Part shown: piece by piece, positions 16,668 through 25,568 of the stretch | Layout of the letters: every line of letters starts with the position of its first letter | Numbering within the stretch: position 1 is the stretch's first letter | Source of the DNA: Bacillus sp. HF117_J1_D | Lineage (GTDB): Bacteria > Bacillota > Bacilli > Bacillales > Bacillaceae_C | Direction: 5' to 3' | NCBI GenBank assembly: GCA_009928435.1 | Contig: JAABNQ010000023.1 | Coordinates: 1 to 47,498, forward strand | DNA length: 47,498 bases | Program-made: the position numbers and the translations under genes | Notes under the pieces: generated by a model | What the model was told of the DNA's origin: nothing | Seen by the model: only the letters and a program-made list of their open reading frames with translations | Database searches by the model: none

Positions 16668-16766
16668 CATCAGAAACGATGAAAGCAGAAAAAATGTCCA
16701 AGGTAGCCAAAACAATATGATCCTGTTCCAAAATGAAGTCGACTACCAGCGCTTGCACGGGGTGTT

Positions 16767-18596
16767 TCAGCATTTGTTTTTCTGTGATATGCCTTTATCT
16801 TTTATGTATTGGTAAATATTGATGGCTATATGAAGATTAAACAATTTCTGATGATCAGTTAAGTCCGTTAATAAAATTTCCTCGATTCGCTTTAAACGAT
16901 AGCTCAGGGTATTTGAGTGGATGTGTAAAAACTCAGCTGTTTTCTTTCTATTTTGATTTTGCTCTAAATAAACAATCAGAGTGCTTAACAATTCGCCTTT
17001 TCTAGATTGTTCATATTCGATCAAGGGGCCTAATACTTCCTGAATAAAATCAATCAAATCTTCTGTTGAATTTTGTAAAATAAACCTCTGAACGCCAAGG
17101 TCCGTATAGCTGAGGACTCTATGATCAAAGCGATAATTTTTGAGAAATTTTATGCACTTTGTCGCTTCTACAAATGACTCATGGACAAAGGTAAGCCCTT
17201 GCTTCATTCTTCCAATCCCAATGGTTACGTTGATCTCTGCATATTTATTTTCCATCCCATGATGTAAGTTTCTTGCAAGCTCCTTCATTTCAGCAACAGT
17301 TTTAGACGAGGAAACTCCCGAATGAAAGGATTGAAGAACAACAATTTGTTTTTCCACCCTTACTGCTATTCCTTGAAAAACTCTCCCCAATAACGTCATA
17401 TTGGCCATATGGAGTAAGTTCCTTAGAACGTGATCATCAAAAAAATTTTGCCCGTCTAACTTATTTTCAAAATTAATAAGAATGGCAACATAGTTCCGGT
17501 TAGGGTCAAAATTTAAATTTTTTGCCTTCTGAATAAGTGCTTCGTCTATCTTTCCGGAAAAAAGCTTCGTCACAAATTCCCCTTGCAAACGCTGCTGTGT
17601 CTCAAAAACGGCTTGTTCTTTAACCAGTTTAAGTGAAATAACGGTACAAGCATGTTCAAGAGCAGCGATATCCACCTCACTCATTTTTTGTTTAGAAAGG
17701 ATGAGCAGCCCGCCCAGAGATTTTAATTTGGATCCAAGTGAAAATACAATGAATTGGTACGTTTCTTCATTTAATGTTATATCGGAAACAGAGTGTGAAT
17801 GTTCTAATGTTAGAATAAATTGTTTGGAGTGCTGTTTAATATACTCGGTCATCTTTAAAGAAAGTGAGGAATGGCAGGCGGAAGCTCTAAGTTCTCCCAT
17901 CTCATCAATGAAAAACAGATGCTGTCCAATTGTTTTATGAATATAATTCATAATCGATTGTATTCCTTCTCCATTTACAACAAGATTGGCTAAATTCCTA
18001 TGTATTTCTATGGAATAAGAAAGCTTTTGAACCATTTTTTCCTTTTCATAATATAGACTCGATTTTTCCAAGGCAATCGCGGCTTGGTGGCAGATCGCTT
18101 CCAATAGATGAATATCCTCTTGCTTAAACTGCAATGATTGTTCGAAAGAGTCCAATGTAATCACACCAATACATTTTCCCTTTTGTAAAATAGGTGAGGA
18201 AATGACAGATGTAAAATGAAAATTACTCGGAATGGACCATTCCAAAAAATCTTTATTACTTGGAGTTAAGGTAGAAAGCGCCTGTTTAATTTCTGCCTCA
18301 TTCCAAAAAACAAGACATTTTTTTTCAGCAAAAGCCATCCCAGTCATGGATTCACCACTAACCAATTTAATTTCCCTAAAAATATTTGGGTAAAATAATC
18401 CTTTGGCTGATTTGGCGGTTAGTCGATTCTGCTTTTTGTCAAAAATCCATATAGAGCCTCCTCCAGCAGCTTCCACGACAGAAATCGTTTCATTCATGAT
18501 TGAATCAAAGATGGTATCAATATCTAAGTTGGAATTGATAACGTTGGATACATGAACCAAGGACTTTAGTTGTCGGTGCGTTAATGTATCTTTCAT
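16767..18596 (-). CDS. GAF-domain PucR/CdaR-type transcriptional regulator
   Basis: This is a 609-residue cytoplasmic regulator. An N-terminal GAF domain (about 20-195) may sense a small molecule; a central region (about 210-500) includes a GGDEF-like PucR middle domain. A C-terminal PucR helix-turn-helix (about 540-600) contains FLHIHSNTLSYRLKRIEEIL. It is transcribed away from the leucine/isovalerate operon, with 269 bp containing two palindromes between the two starts, so it is probably that operon's regulator. AGAGGGATG precedes the ATG. PucR-type proteins are often activators; the ligand here is unknown, perhaps a pathway acyl-CoA. Confidence 0.85.
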   Translation of the reverse strand: MKDTLTHRQLKSLVHVSNVINSNLDIDTIFDSIMNETISVVEAAGGGSIWIFDKKQNRLTAKSAKGLFYPNIFREIKLVSGESMTGMAFAEKKCLVFWNEAEIKQALSTLTPSNKDFLEWSIPSNFHFTSVISSPILQKGKCIGVITLDSFEQSLQFKQEDIHLLEAICHQAAIALEKSSLYYEKEKMVQKLSYSIEIHRNLANLVVNGEGIQSIMNYIHKTIGQHLFFIDEMGELRASACHSSLSLKMTEYIKQHSKQFILTLEHSHSVSDITLNEETYQFIVFSLGSKLKSLGGLLILSKQKMSEVDIAALEHACTVISLKLVKEQAVFETQQRLQGEFVTKLFSGKIDEALIQKAKNLNFDPNRNYVAILINFENKLDGQNFFDDHVLRNLLHMANMTLLGRVFQGIAVRVEKQIVVLQSFHSGVSSSKTVAEMKELARNLHHGMENKYAEINVTIGIGRMKQGLTFVHESFVEATKCIKFLKNYRFDHRVLSYTDLGVQRFILQNSTEDLIDFIQEVLGPLIEYEQSRKGELLSTLIVYLEQNQNRKKTAEFLHIHSNTLSYRLKRIEEILLTDLTDHQKLFNLHIAINIYQYIKDKGISQKNKC

Positions 18597-18612
18597 ATTT
18601 TATCATCCCTCT

Positions 18613-18629
18613 ATGTAATGATTTTACAT
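18613..18629. promoter_or_regulatory. Palindrome A in the regulator/operon intergenic region
   Basis: ATGTAA-5 nt-TTACAT is a perfect 6-bp inverted repeat just upstream of the regulator start. It is a candidate autoregulatory operator. Confidence 0.45.
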
Positions 18630-18650
18630 TTCAATTTATCTTTGGTTCTT

Positions 18651-18669
18651 TTTGTGTAAAACACACAAA
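18651..18669. promoter_or_regulatory. Palindrome B in the regulator/operon intergenic region
   Basis: TTTGTGT-5 nt-ACACAAA is a perfect 7-bp inverted repeat. A TATAAT -10 box for the operon lies at 18704-18709 without a good -35, which fits an activated promoter with this palindrome as the binding site, centred about 46 bp upstream of the -10. Confidence 0.5.
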
Positions 18670-18865
18670 TTTCTCATCATCATTTTCATTGAAATAAACA
18701 TAGTATAATATTTCTTAATGATTATAATTATATGAAAATCACGAAAATAAAGAAAGGGGGGAGAACAAGATTTAGCTTGTTATTGCAGAAAAAAAGTCAC
18801 GATAAGCTGTGTTGTCAGTCCTTTGTCTGAAAATCAAAATATTTAGTAAGGAGTAGCGAATAACA

Positions 18866-20005
18866 ATGAATTTTAACTTAACGAAAGAACAAGAGATGAT
18901 ACGCAAATTCATTCGGGATTTTGCTGATGCAGAAGTTGCTCCCAAAGCAGATGAACGAGATCGAACGGGGGAATTCCCCAAGGAAATCTTCTTGAAATTA
19001 GCCGATTTAGGGATCATGGGTCTGCCTTTTCCTGAACAATACGGAGGGGGGGAAGCAGACACGATCAGCTTTGCCATTGTGGTTGAAGAACTTAGTCGTG
19101 TTTGCGCATCAACTGGAATTACATATTCAGCCCATATTTCATTAGGGGGGGCACCTCTTCATTTATTTGGTACCGACGAGCAAAAAGAGAAATACTTAAC
19201 ACCCATTTGTACTGGAAAATCTTTCGGAGCATTTGGATTGACTGAACCGAATGCAGGATCCGACGCGGGGGGAACCCAAACAACAGCAGTTCTTGATGGA
19301 GATGAGTGGGTTATTAACGGCTCAAAATGTTTTATTACAAATGCAAGCTACGCCAATCACCTTGCAGTAACAGCCGTAACGGACCACTCAAAAGGAATCA
19401 ACGGAATCAGCGCATTTATCGTACCTACGAATGCTCCAGGATTCACCGTGATCAGCAACTACGAAAAAATGGGTTTGAACGCCTCAAATACTACAGAAAT
19501 TATCATGGAGAATGTCAGAGTTCCGAAAGAAAATCTGCTGGGAACAATTGGAAACGGTTACAAACAGTTTTTAGAAACTCTTGATGGTGGAAGAATTGGA
19601 ATCGGTGCCATGGCTGTAGGCATTGCCCAAGGAGCATATGAAAAAGCCTTGCAATATGCAAAAGAAAGAAAACAGTTTGGGAAGAGTTTATCCAACTTCC
19701 AGGCAATCCAATTTAAGCTAGCCGACATGGCAATGAATATCGAATTAGCCCGGAACATGGTTTACAAAGCAGCTTGGCTAAAGGATCAAGGACGAGCATT
19801 TAAAAAAGAAGCAGCGATGGCAAAACTATTTGCTTCGGAAACATGCATGCGTGCGTGTGATCAAGCCGTTCAAATTCATGGTGGATATGGATATATGAAG
19901 GAATATCAAGTGGAGCGATTTTTCCGTGATGCGAAACTATTGGAAATTGGTGAAGGAACATCTGAAGTTCAAAGAATGGTTATTGCCAAACAAATTGGAT
20001 GTTAA
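18866..20005 (+). CDS. Acyl-CoA dehydrogenase (isovaleryl/short-branched type, YngJ-like)
   Basis: The 379-residue FAD enzyme has the family N-terminal helical domain, the central beta domain with FGLTEPNAGSDAGGTQT, and the C-terminal helical domain with RKQFGKSLSNFQAIQFKLAD and QIHGGYGYMKEYQVERFFRD. The catalytic base is visible as the Glu in GEGTSEVQ. This is the position used by short-chain and branched-chain enzymes; classical isovaleryl-CoA dehydrogenases instead have Ala here and a Glu elsewhere. As first gene of an operon encoding the later steps of leucine breakdown it most likely oxidises isovaleryl-CoA. The start is supported by TAAGGAG upstream. Confidence 0.92.
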   Translation: MNFNLTKEQEMIRKFIRDFADAEVAPKADERDRTGEFPKEIFLKLADLGIMGLPFPEQYGGGEADTISFAIVVEELSRVCASTGITYSAHISLGGAPLHLFGTDEQKEKYLTPICTGKSFGAFGLTEPNAGSDAGGTQTTAVLDGDEWVINGSKCFITNASYANHLAVTAVTDHSKGINGISAFIVPTNAPGFTVISNYEKMGLNASNTTEIIMENVRVPKENLLGTIGNGYKQFLETLDGGRIGIGAMAVGIAQGAYEKALQYAKERKQFGKSLSNFQAIQFKLADMAMNIELARNMVYKAAWLKDQGRAFKKEAAMAKLFASETCMRACDQAVQIHGGYGYMKEYQVERFFRDAKLLEIGEGTSEVQRMVIAKQIGC

Positions 20006-20049
20006 AGAATTTTATCGTGATGAAATAAAATGGTAAAAGGAGCAATTTC

Positions 20050-22017
20050 ATGGATATCGGTGGAATATTACAAGTAGTTTCAAATAGCAAGCTTGTTTAT
20101 CCGGAAGAAGAAAAAGTACGTTCAACCTCCATTGGAAGCACCGCAGCTTTTCAAGAACTTCTTAAACAATCCCACGAAGATCCTGCTATCTTTTGGGAGC
20201 GTGCAGCCCGTGAACTTGTTTGGTATGAGCCGTGGAATGAAACCATAAGCGGTCAACTCCCTGATTTTCGCTTTTTTGTCGGCGGTATTAGTAACCCAAG
20301 TGTAAATTTACTTGATCGGCATATCGAAAATGGCGCGGGCAACCGGACTGCACTTATTTGGGAAGGGGAAAGCGGGGAAACCAAATTTTATACGTATAAT
20401 ATGCTTCTCGCTGAAGTGAATAGGTTTGCAAATGTTCTTAAATCGTTTGGTGTAAAAAAAGGGGATTGTGTAGCTATTTATCTACCAAACTTGGCCGAAG
20501 CCTTTATTGCTGTTTTAGCTTGTTTTCGAATTGGTGCGATTTACAATACGGTTTTCTCCGGTTATTCCGAAAAATCATTGCTAGACAGACTGATTAGTTT
20601 TGGGCCAAAAGTATTGGTCACTGCAGACGCAACTAAACGCCGGGGAAAAGTGATCCGTTTAAAAGAAAAAGTCGATCATGTTGTATCGTCTATTCCATCG
20701 GTTGAAGCAGTCATTGTTGTAGATCGGCTAGGTTCAAAGGTTGAAATGAAAGATGGCCGGGATTACTGGTGGCATGAACAGACAAAAGCTGCAAGTATCA
20801 TTTGTGAACCTGAGAGAATAGAAGCGAATGAGAGCGGTATTGTGTTCTATACAAGTGGTACGACAGGTAAGCCAAAAGGGGTCGTTCATTCCGGCATGGC
20901 CTTTGTCACTCAAAATTACACATATGCCAAGTATCATATGGATCATCATAACGACGATGTCTTCTGGTGTACCGCAGATATTGGCTGGTTAACCATGCAT
21001 ATTTGGGGCATTACAGGTGCCTTGGCGAACGGTGTAACAACCGTTGTCTTTGAAGGGGCTGTTGATTATCCTGCAAAAGATCGTTTTTATCAAATCATTG
21101 AAAAGTACAGGGTGAATAAACTGTTTACTGCCCCAACAGCATTAAGGATGTTAAAAAGTATGGGAGACAAGGCCACAGAGAACTTTGATTTATCCTGCCT
21201 TGATGTCATATCCCTTGTTGGGGAACCTTTCGACCCGGAAACCTGGCATTGGACATATGAAGTTTTAGGAAAAAAGAAGGTATATATCAATAATACTTGG
21301 GGGCAAACCGAAACAGCGGGATCCCCTATAGCCGGGGCAGCCTGGCTGACTCCAATGAAACCGGGATCCTCAGGTACTCCATTTTTAGGTGCAGTTATGG
21401 ATATAGTTGATGAAGAAGGCAATCCTGTTATACCTGGTACATTAGGGAACCTAGTGATTAGAAAACCATTTCCAATGTTATGCCGGACGCTCTGGAAAGA
21501 GCCGGAGCGATATTACGCATCCTATTTTAGCCAAGTGGAAGGCAGCTATTATGCCAGTGATCTGGCATTAATAGATGAGGATGGATATTTATGGGTAGTT
21601 GGCCGTTCAGATGATGCGTTTAATGTAGCCGGGCACCGCTTAAGTACAATGGAGATGGAAAGCGCTGTACTAGAATGTGAGGGTGTTACTGAAAGCGCAG
21701 TCATTGGAATCCCTGATGAAATAAAAGGCGAAGTTCCGCTCGTATTTGTTCGTCTGGCTGATGGCTTCAAAGAAACAGAAGAATTAAAACAACAAATAAG
21801 CAATCGGATCATACAACAAATCGGTAAGATTGCAGCTCCACAATCAATTATTTTTACTGAGATACTGCCGAAAACAGTCAGCGGAAAAATCATGCGCCGC
21901 TTATTAAAAGAAGTGATCGTATCGGGAAGGGTTTCCGGCGACATTACAGGATTGGAAGATCCGGCGACCATTGCACAAATACAAAAAATAATTGCTGAAA
22001 AATTATCCATTAAATAG
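20050..22017 (+). CDS. Acetyl/propionyl/acetoacetyl-CoA synthetase-like AMP-forming ligase
   Basis: The 655-residue protein is of the long acetyl-CoA synthetase type, with an N-terminal ACAS_N segment (PAIFWERAARELVWYEPW). The AMP-binding motif is FYTSGTTGKPKGVVHS (about 276-291), a core motif is NTWGQTETAG, and the C-terminal catalytic Lys is in PKTVSGKIMRR. It activates a short carboxylic acid with ATP and CoA. In this operon plausible substrates are isovalerate entering the pathway, or acetoacetate leaving HMG-CoA lyase. The equivalent gene of the B. subtilis yng cluster (yngI), as I recall it, belongs to a shorter ligase subfamily of about 550 residues, so this is a variant gene content. 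Confidence 0.85.
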   Translation: MDIGGILQVVSNSKLVYPEEEKVRSTSIGSTAAFQELLKQSHEDPAIFWERAARELVWYEPWNETISGQLPDFRFFVGGISNPSVNLLDRHIENGAGNRTALIWEGESGETKFYTYNMLLAEVNRFANVLKSFGVKKGDCVAIYLPNLAEAFIAVLACFRIGAIYNTVFSGYSEKSLLDRLISFGPKVLVTADATKRRGKVIRLKEKVDHVVSSIPSVEAVIVVDRLGSKVEMKDGRDYWWHEQTKAASIICEPERIEANESGIVFYTSGTTGKPKGVVHSGMAFVTQNYTYAKYHMDHHNDDVFWCTADIGWLTMHIWGITGALANGVTTVVFEGAVDYPAKDRFYQIIEKYRVNKLFTAPTALRMLKSMGDKATENFDLSCLDVISLVGEPFDPETWHWTYEVLGKKKVYINNTWGQTETAGSPIAGAAWLTPMKPGSSGTPFLGAVMDIVDEEGNPVIPGTLGNLVIRKPFPMLCRTLWKEPERYYASYFSQVEGSYYASDLALIDEDGYLWVVGRSDDAFNVAGHRLSTMEMESAVLECEGVTESAVIGIPDEIKGEVPLVFVRLADGFKETEELKQQISNRIIQQIGKIAAPQSIIFTEILPKTVSGKIMRRLLKEVIVSGRVSGDITGLEDPATIAQIQKIIAEKLSIK

Positions 22018-22027
22018 TTGTGAATGA

Positions 22028-22071
22028 GAGCCAGTCATTTGTCAGGAAAATGATCAACAAATGACTGGTTC
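22028..22071 (+). repeat. 15-bp inverted repeat inside the operon
   Basis: GAGCCAGTCATTTGT pairs with ACAAATGACTGGTTC (one G-U) around a 14-nt loop, 10 nt after the ligase stop. No T run follows, so it is more likely an mRNA processing or stability element or a leaky terminator than a full stop. The next gene starts 140 nt downstream. Confidence 0.75.
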
Positions 22072-22211
22072 CATATACCGAATGAGTAGTTGAAGACAAG
22101 AATGCTGCCAAGTTCATATATATTTTTTACATATCTTATTAACGGTAAAGCGCCGCACTGTAGCGATACCGCCGAATTTTAAAGTTATTTAAATAGAAAG
22201 GGTGAAAAGGA

Positions 22212-23573
22212 ATGTTCAAAAAAGTTTTAATTGCCAATCGCGGTGAAATTGCTGTTCGTGTCATCCGTACATGTAAAGCCTTAGGGATTACAACGGTTGG
22301 AGTTTACTCAGAAGCTGATGCGGATGCCCCGCATGTAAAAATGGCAGATGAGGCCTATTTAATCGGAGGTTCCCGTGTAGCAGAAAGCTATTTAAATATG
22401 AATAAAATATTGGAGGTCGCTCAGGATTCAGGAGCGGAGGCGATTCACCCGGGATATGGGCTACTCTCTGAAAATGCTGACTTTTCCCGCCGTTGCGAGG
22501 AAGCGGGGCTTATATTCATCGGACCTTCTTCAGAGGTGATGTCCAGAATGGGCAGTAAGATTGAATCACGCAAAGCGATGGAGGAAGCGGGCGTTCCCGT
22601 CGTTCCAGGGATTACCTATCCACTGGCAAATGCAAAGGAAGCCGTAGAAGCGGCGGACCGCATCGGCTATCCCGTTATGTTAAAAGCCTCCGCCGGGGGT
22701 GGTGGAATTGGCATGCAGGTGGTCCATAATGGGGATGAAATCCTAAAAGCGTTTGCGGGAAACCAAAAGCGGGCTACCGATTTCTTTGGCGATGGAGCAA
22801 TGTATATTGAAAAATTTGTTGAAAATCCAAGACATATTGAAATTCAAATTTTAGCAGACGGTTTTGGAAATACAGTTTACTTATGGGAGCGCGAATGCTC
22901 AATCCAGCGCCGTCATCAAAAAGTTGTAGAGGAGGCCCCATCATCATTTATTACCGAAGAAACCCGTAGCAAGATGGGAGAGGCTGCGGTTAAAGCAGCA
23001 AAATCAATAGGATATAAAAATGCTGGAACAATCGAGTTTTTAGTTGATGAAGAACAAAATTTCTACTTTCTTGAAATGAATACCCGTTTGCAGGTGGAAC
23101 ATCCAGTTACGGAAGAAATTACGGGTTTGGACTTAGTTGAAAAACAATTGGAAATTGCTGCAGGTGATTCACTGAAACTCTCTCAAAAAGAGGTAAAGCG
23201 TGAGGGGCATGCCATTGAGGTGAGAATCTATGCGGAAGATCCAAAAACATTTTTTCCTTCACCTGGAAAAATAACAAAATTAGAATTGCCGAACGGACAT
23301 GGAATACGACATGAGCTGGCTATTCATGGGCAATCCTCAGTCACTCCTTATTATGATCCAATGATTGCCAAGCTTGTTGTCAAAGGCAGCAATCGTGAAG
23401 AAGCAATCCATCGTCTCAGCGATGCATTAGGGAATTATCATATTGAAGGTATTAAAACCAATATCCCGATGCTGCAAGAGGTTATAGCCCACCCGGCGTT
23501 TCGTTCGGGTGACACGACAACGGATTTTGTCAGCAAGCATTTAAAAATGAAAAAAGCAATGAACGTAAAATAG
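22212..23573 (+). CDS. Biotin carboxylase subunit (methylcrotonyl-CoA carboxylase type, AccC-like)
   Basis: The 453-residue protein has a biotin-carboxylase N-domain (NRGEIAVRVIRTCKALGI), an ATP-grasp domain with the Gly-rich loop KASAGGGGIGM, the metal-binding EMNTRLQVEHPVTE, and a C-terminal domain. It carboxylates biotin carried on the small protein encoded 11 bp downstream; the carboxyltransferase is encoded at 25569. A separate carboxylase and carrier pair, rather than one fused alpha subunit, is also how I recall the B. subtilis yngH region. Ile replaces the usual Arg in the Gly-rich loop (GGGGRGM in AccC). Confidence 0.93.
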   Translation: MFKKVLIANRGEIAVRVIRTCKALGITTVGVYSEADADAPHVKMADEAYLIGGSRVAESYLNMNKILEVAQDSGAEAIHPGYGLLSENADFSRRCEEAGLIFIGPSSEVMSRMGSKIESRKAMEEAGVPVVPGITYPLANAKEAVEAADRIGYPVMLKASAGGGGIGMQVVHNGDEILKAFAGNQKRATDFFGDGAMYIEKFVENPRHIEIQILADGFGNTVYLWERECSIQRRHQKVVEEAPSSFITEETRSKMGEAAVKAAKSIGYKNAGTIEFLVDEEQNFYFLEMNTRLQVEHPVTEEITGLDLVEKQLEIAAGDSLKLSQKEVKREGHAIEVRIYAEDPKTFFPSPGKITKLELPNGHGIRHELAIHGQSSVTPYYDPMIAKLVVKGSNREEAIHRLSDALGNYHIEGIKTNIPMLQEVIAHPAFRSGDTTTDFVSKHLKMKKAMNVK

Positions 23574-23584
23574 GAGGAATCATC

Positions 23585-23797
23585 ATGAGCGAAGTAATGG
23601 CAAGTATGGCGGGAAATGTATGGAAAGTATTAGTGAAAGTTGGAGATCAAGTAGAAGAAGGCCAAGATGTAGTGATTTTAGAATCGATGAAAATGGAAAT
23701 TCCGATTGCAGCTGAATTCGATGGGACGGTGAAAGAAGTGAAGGTGGATGAAGGGGATTTTATTAATGAAGGCGACGTCATCGTAGAAATTGAATAA
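23585..23797 (+). CDS. Biotin carrier protein (stand-alone biotinyl domain)
   Basis: This 70-residue protein is a single biotinyl/lipoyl domain. The biotin attachment motif is ESMKME with Lys36, flanked by the usual GDQVEEGQ and DEGDFINEGDVI turns. Lacking the long N-terminal region of AccB, it fits an acyl-CoA carboxylase rather than acetyl-CoA carboxylase. AGGAGG precedes the ATG, and the gene is tightly spaced with both neighbours. Confidence 0.95.
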   Translation: MSEVMASMAGNVWKVLVKVGDQVEEGQDVVILESMKMEIPIAAEFDGTVKEVKVDEGDFINEGDVIVEIE

Positions 23798-23828
23798 AGC
23801 CTGAAGTAAGGCGGAAAGGAGATGGAAA

Positions 23829-24746
23829 ATGAAATGGCCAGAACATGTAACGATTAAAGAGGTGGGTCCGCGTGATGGATTACAAAACGAACAGGTTTTT
23901 ATTTCAACAGAAGATAAAACGACATGGATCAATCAATTGTCGGAAAGTGGACTAAAACATATTGAGATCACCTCTTTTGTCAACCCAAAATGGATTCCAG
24001 CACTCTCAGATGCAATGGACGTTGCTACTGGCATTACAAAAGTGCCTGGTGTTACCTACACAGCACTCGTTCCAAACCTTCAAGGTTTGGAACGAGCATT
24101 GAAAGCAAACATTGATGAAGCAGCAGTGTTTATGTCAGCAAGTGAAACACATAACCTCAAAAATATTAATAAAACGATTGGTGAAACTTTCCCAGTGTTA
24201 AGAGATTTAGTCAGAGAAACCATTTCAGCTGGAAAAGTAAGCAGAGGTTATATTTCGACCGTTTTCGGCTGTCCGTATGAAGGAGTTGTTGATATCGATA
24301 CGGTCATAAGAATTTCCGAAACATTATTTGAAATGGGGATTGAAGAACTTTCTCTCGGGGATACAATCGGTGTTGCAAATCCAAAGCAAGTCCAAGAAGT
24401 GTTGGACGTTTTATTAAAAAGATTTCCAGCGGGTAAAATAGCCATGCATTTTCACGATACACGGGGAACAGCTTTAGCTAATATCCTCGTATCGTTAGAA
24501 ATGGGAATGACCATTTTTGATTCTTCTCTAGGTGGCTTAGGTGGATGCCCATATGCGCCTGGCGCATCCGGAAACGTGGCAACAGATGATCTACTCTATA
24601 TGCTTAATGGCATGGGAATTCATACTGGAGTAGATCAGAAAAAGCTGCTCCATGCATCCCAATTCATTCAGGAAAAGATTGGCAGACCTTTACCTAGTAA
24701 AAGCTTTCAAGCCGCAAGCTCTCAAAAGCCTGGAAATACCGTGTGA
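23829..24746 (+). CDS. Hydroxymethylglutaryl-CoA lyase
   Basis: The 305-residue TIM-barrel enzyme cleaves HMG-CoA to acetyl-CoA and acetoacetate, the last step of the leucine pathway. Visible motifs are KEVGPRDGLQNE at the N-terminus (catalytic Arg and Asp), the metal-binding MHFHDTRGTAL and the family signature GLGGCPYAPGASGNV containing the catalytic Cys. AAAGGAGATGG sits upstream of the ATG. The stop overlaps the upstream edge of the next frame. It corresponds to yngG of B. subtilis. Confidence 0.95.
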   Translation: MKWPEHVTIKEVGPRDGLQNEQVFISTEDKTTWINQLSESGLKHIEITSFVNPKWIPALSDAMDVATGITKVPGVTYTALVPNLQGLERALKANIDEAAVFMSASETHNLKNINKTIGETFPVLRDLVRETISAGKVSRGYISTVFGCPYEGVVDIDTVIRISETLFEMGIEELSLGDTIGVANPKQVQEVLDVLLKRFPAGKIAMHFHDTRGTALANILVSLEMGMTIFDSSLGGLGGCPYAPGASGNVATDDLLYMLNGMGIHTGVDQKKLLHASQFIQEKIGRPLPSKSFQAASSQKPGNTV

Positions 24747-24748
24747 GA

Positions 24749-25543
24749 ATGGGTGAGATGATGAGTAAAACCATATTAGTTGACAAGTTAAAAAATGGAA
24801 TCGTGATGATTACTTTAAATAGGCCGGAAGCTGCTAATGCTTTATCAGTACAGATGTTAGAGAGTCTCCGCGACGCCATTCTAACATGTAAATATGATCG
24901 ATCGGTCCGTTGTATTATCATGACAGGAGCTGGGGAGAAAGCTTTTTGTGCGGGAGCTGATTTAAAAGAACGAGCTGGAATGGATCCGGTTCAGGTGAAG
25001 AAGACGGTTTCTTTGATCCGGGAGAATATCCATTCTTTAGAATCATTACCGCAACCGCTCATAGTAGCCGTGAACGGCGTTGCTTTTGGCGGGGGAACTG
25101 AACTGGCGCTTGCTTGTGATATTCGCATTGCCTCTGAAAATGCGAAGCTTGGTCTGACGGAAACATCGCTGGGAATTATTCCTGGTGCAGGTGGAACACA
25201 GCGTTTACCAAGATTAGTAGGAAAGGGACGTGCTAAAGAGCTCATTTTCACTGCTAGACGAATTGATGCAAAAGAGGCCCTTGAAATTGGATTAGTCGAG
25301 TATACAGTGCCGGCTGCAAGCTTAATGGATAAAGCATTAGAAATAGCAGGACAAATTGTTCGGAATGCTCCGATTGCTGTTGCCCAAGCCAAGTTCGCAA
25401 TCGATAAAGGCTATGATGTTGATCTCAACACTGGTCTCGCAATTGAGCAAAATGCCTATGACGTGACCATTCCAACAAAAGATCGTTTAGAAGGATTACA
25501 GGCTTTTAAGGAGAAACGTACCCCAACATACATTGGAGAATAA
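24749..25543 (+). CDS. Enoyl-CoA hydratase (methylglutaconyl-CoA hydratase type)
   Basis: About 264 residues of crotonase fold. The oxyanion-hole segments are FCAGADLKERAG and FGGGTELALACDIRIA, and catalytic glutamates are suggested in GLTETSLGIIPGAGGTQ. In this operon it would hydrate 3-methylglutaconyl-CoA to HMG-CoA (yngF equivalent). Several starts are possible (GTG 24743, ATG 24749, 24758, 24761) and overlap or abut the lyase stop, so translation is coupled. Confidence 0.92.
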   Translation: MGEMMSKTILVDKLKNGIVMITLNRPEAANALSVQMLESLRDAILTCKYDRSVRCIIMTGAGEKAFCAGADLKERAGMDPVQVKKTVSLIRENIHSLESLPQPLIVAVNGVAFGGGTELALACDIRIASENAKLGLTETSLGIIPGAGGTQRLPRLVGKGRAKELIFTARRIDAKEALEIGLVEYTVPAASLMDKALEIAGQIVRNAPIAVAQAKFAIDKGYDVDLNTGLAIEQNAYDVTIPTKDRLEGLQAFKEKRTPTYIGE

Positions 25544-25568
25544 GCAAAAAATAGAGGAGGAAAAAATA

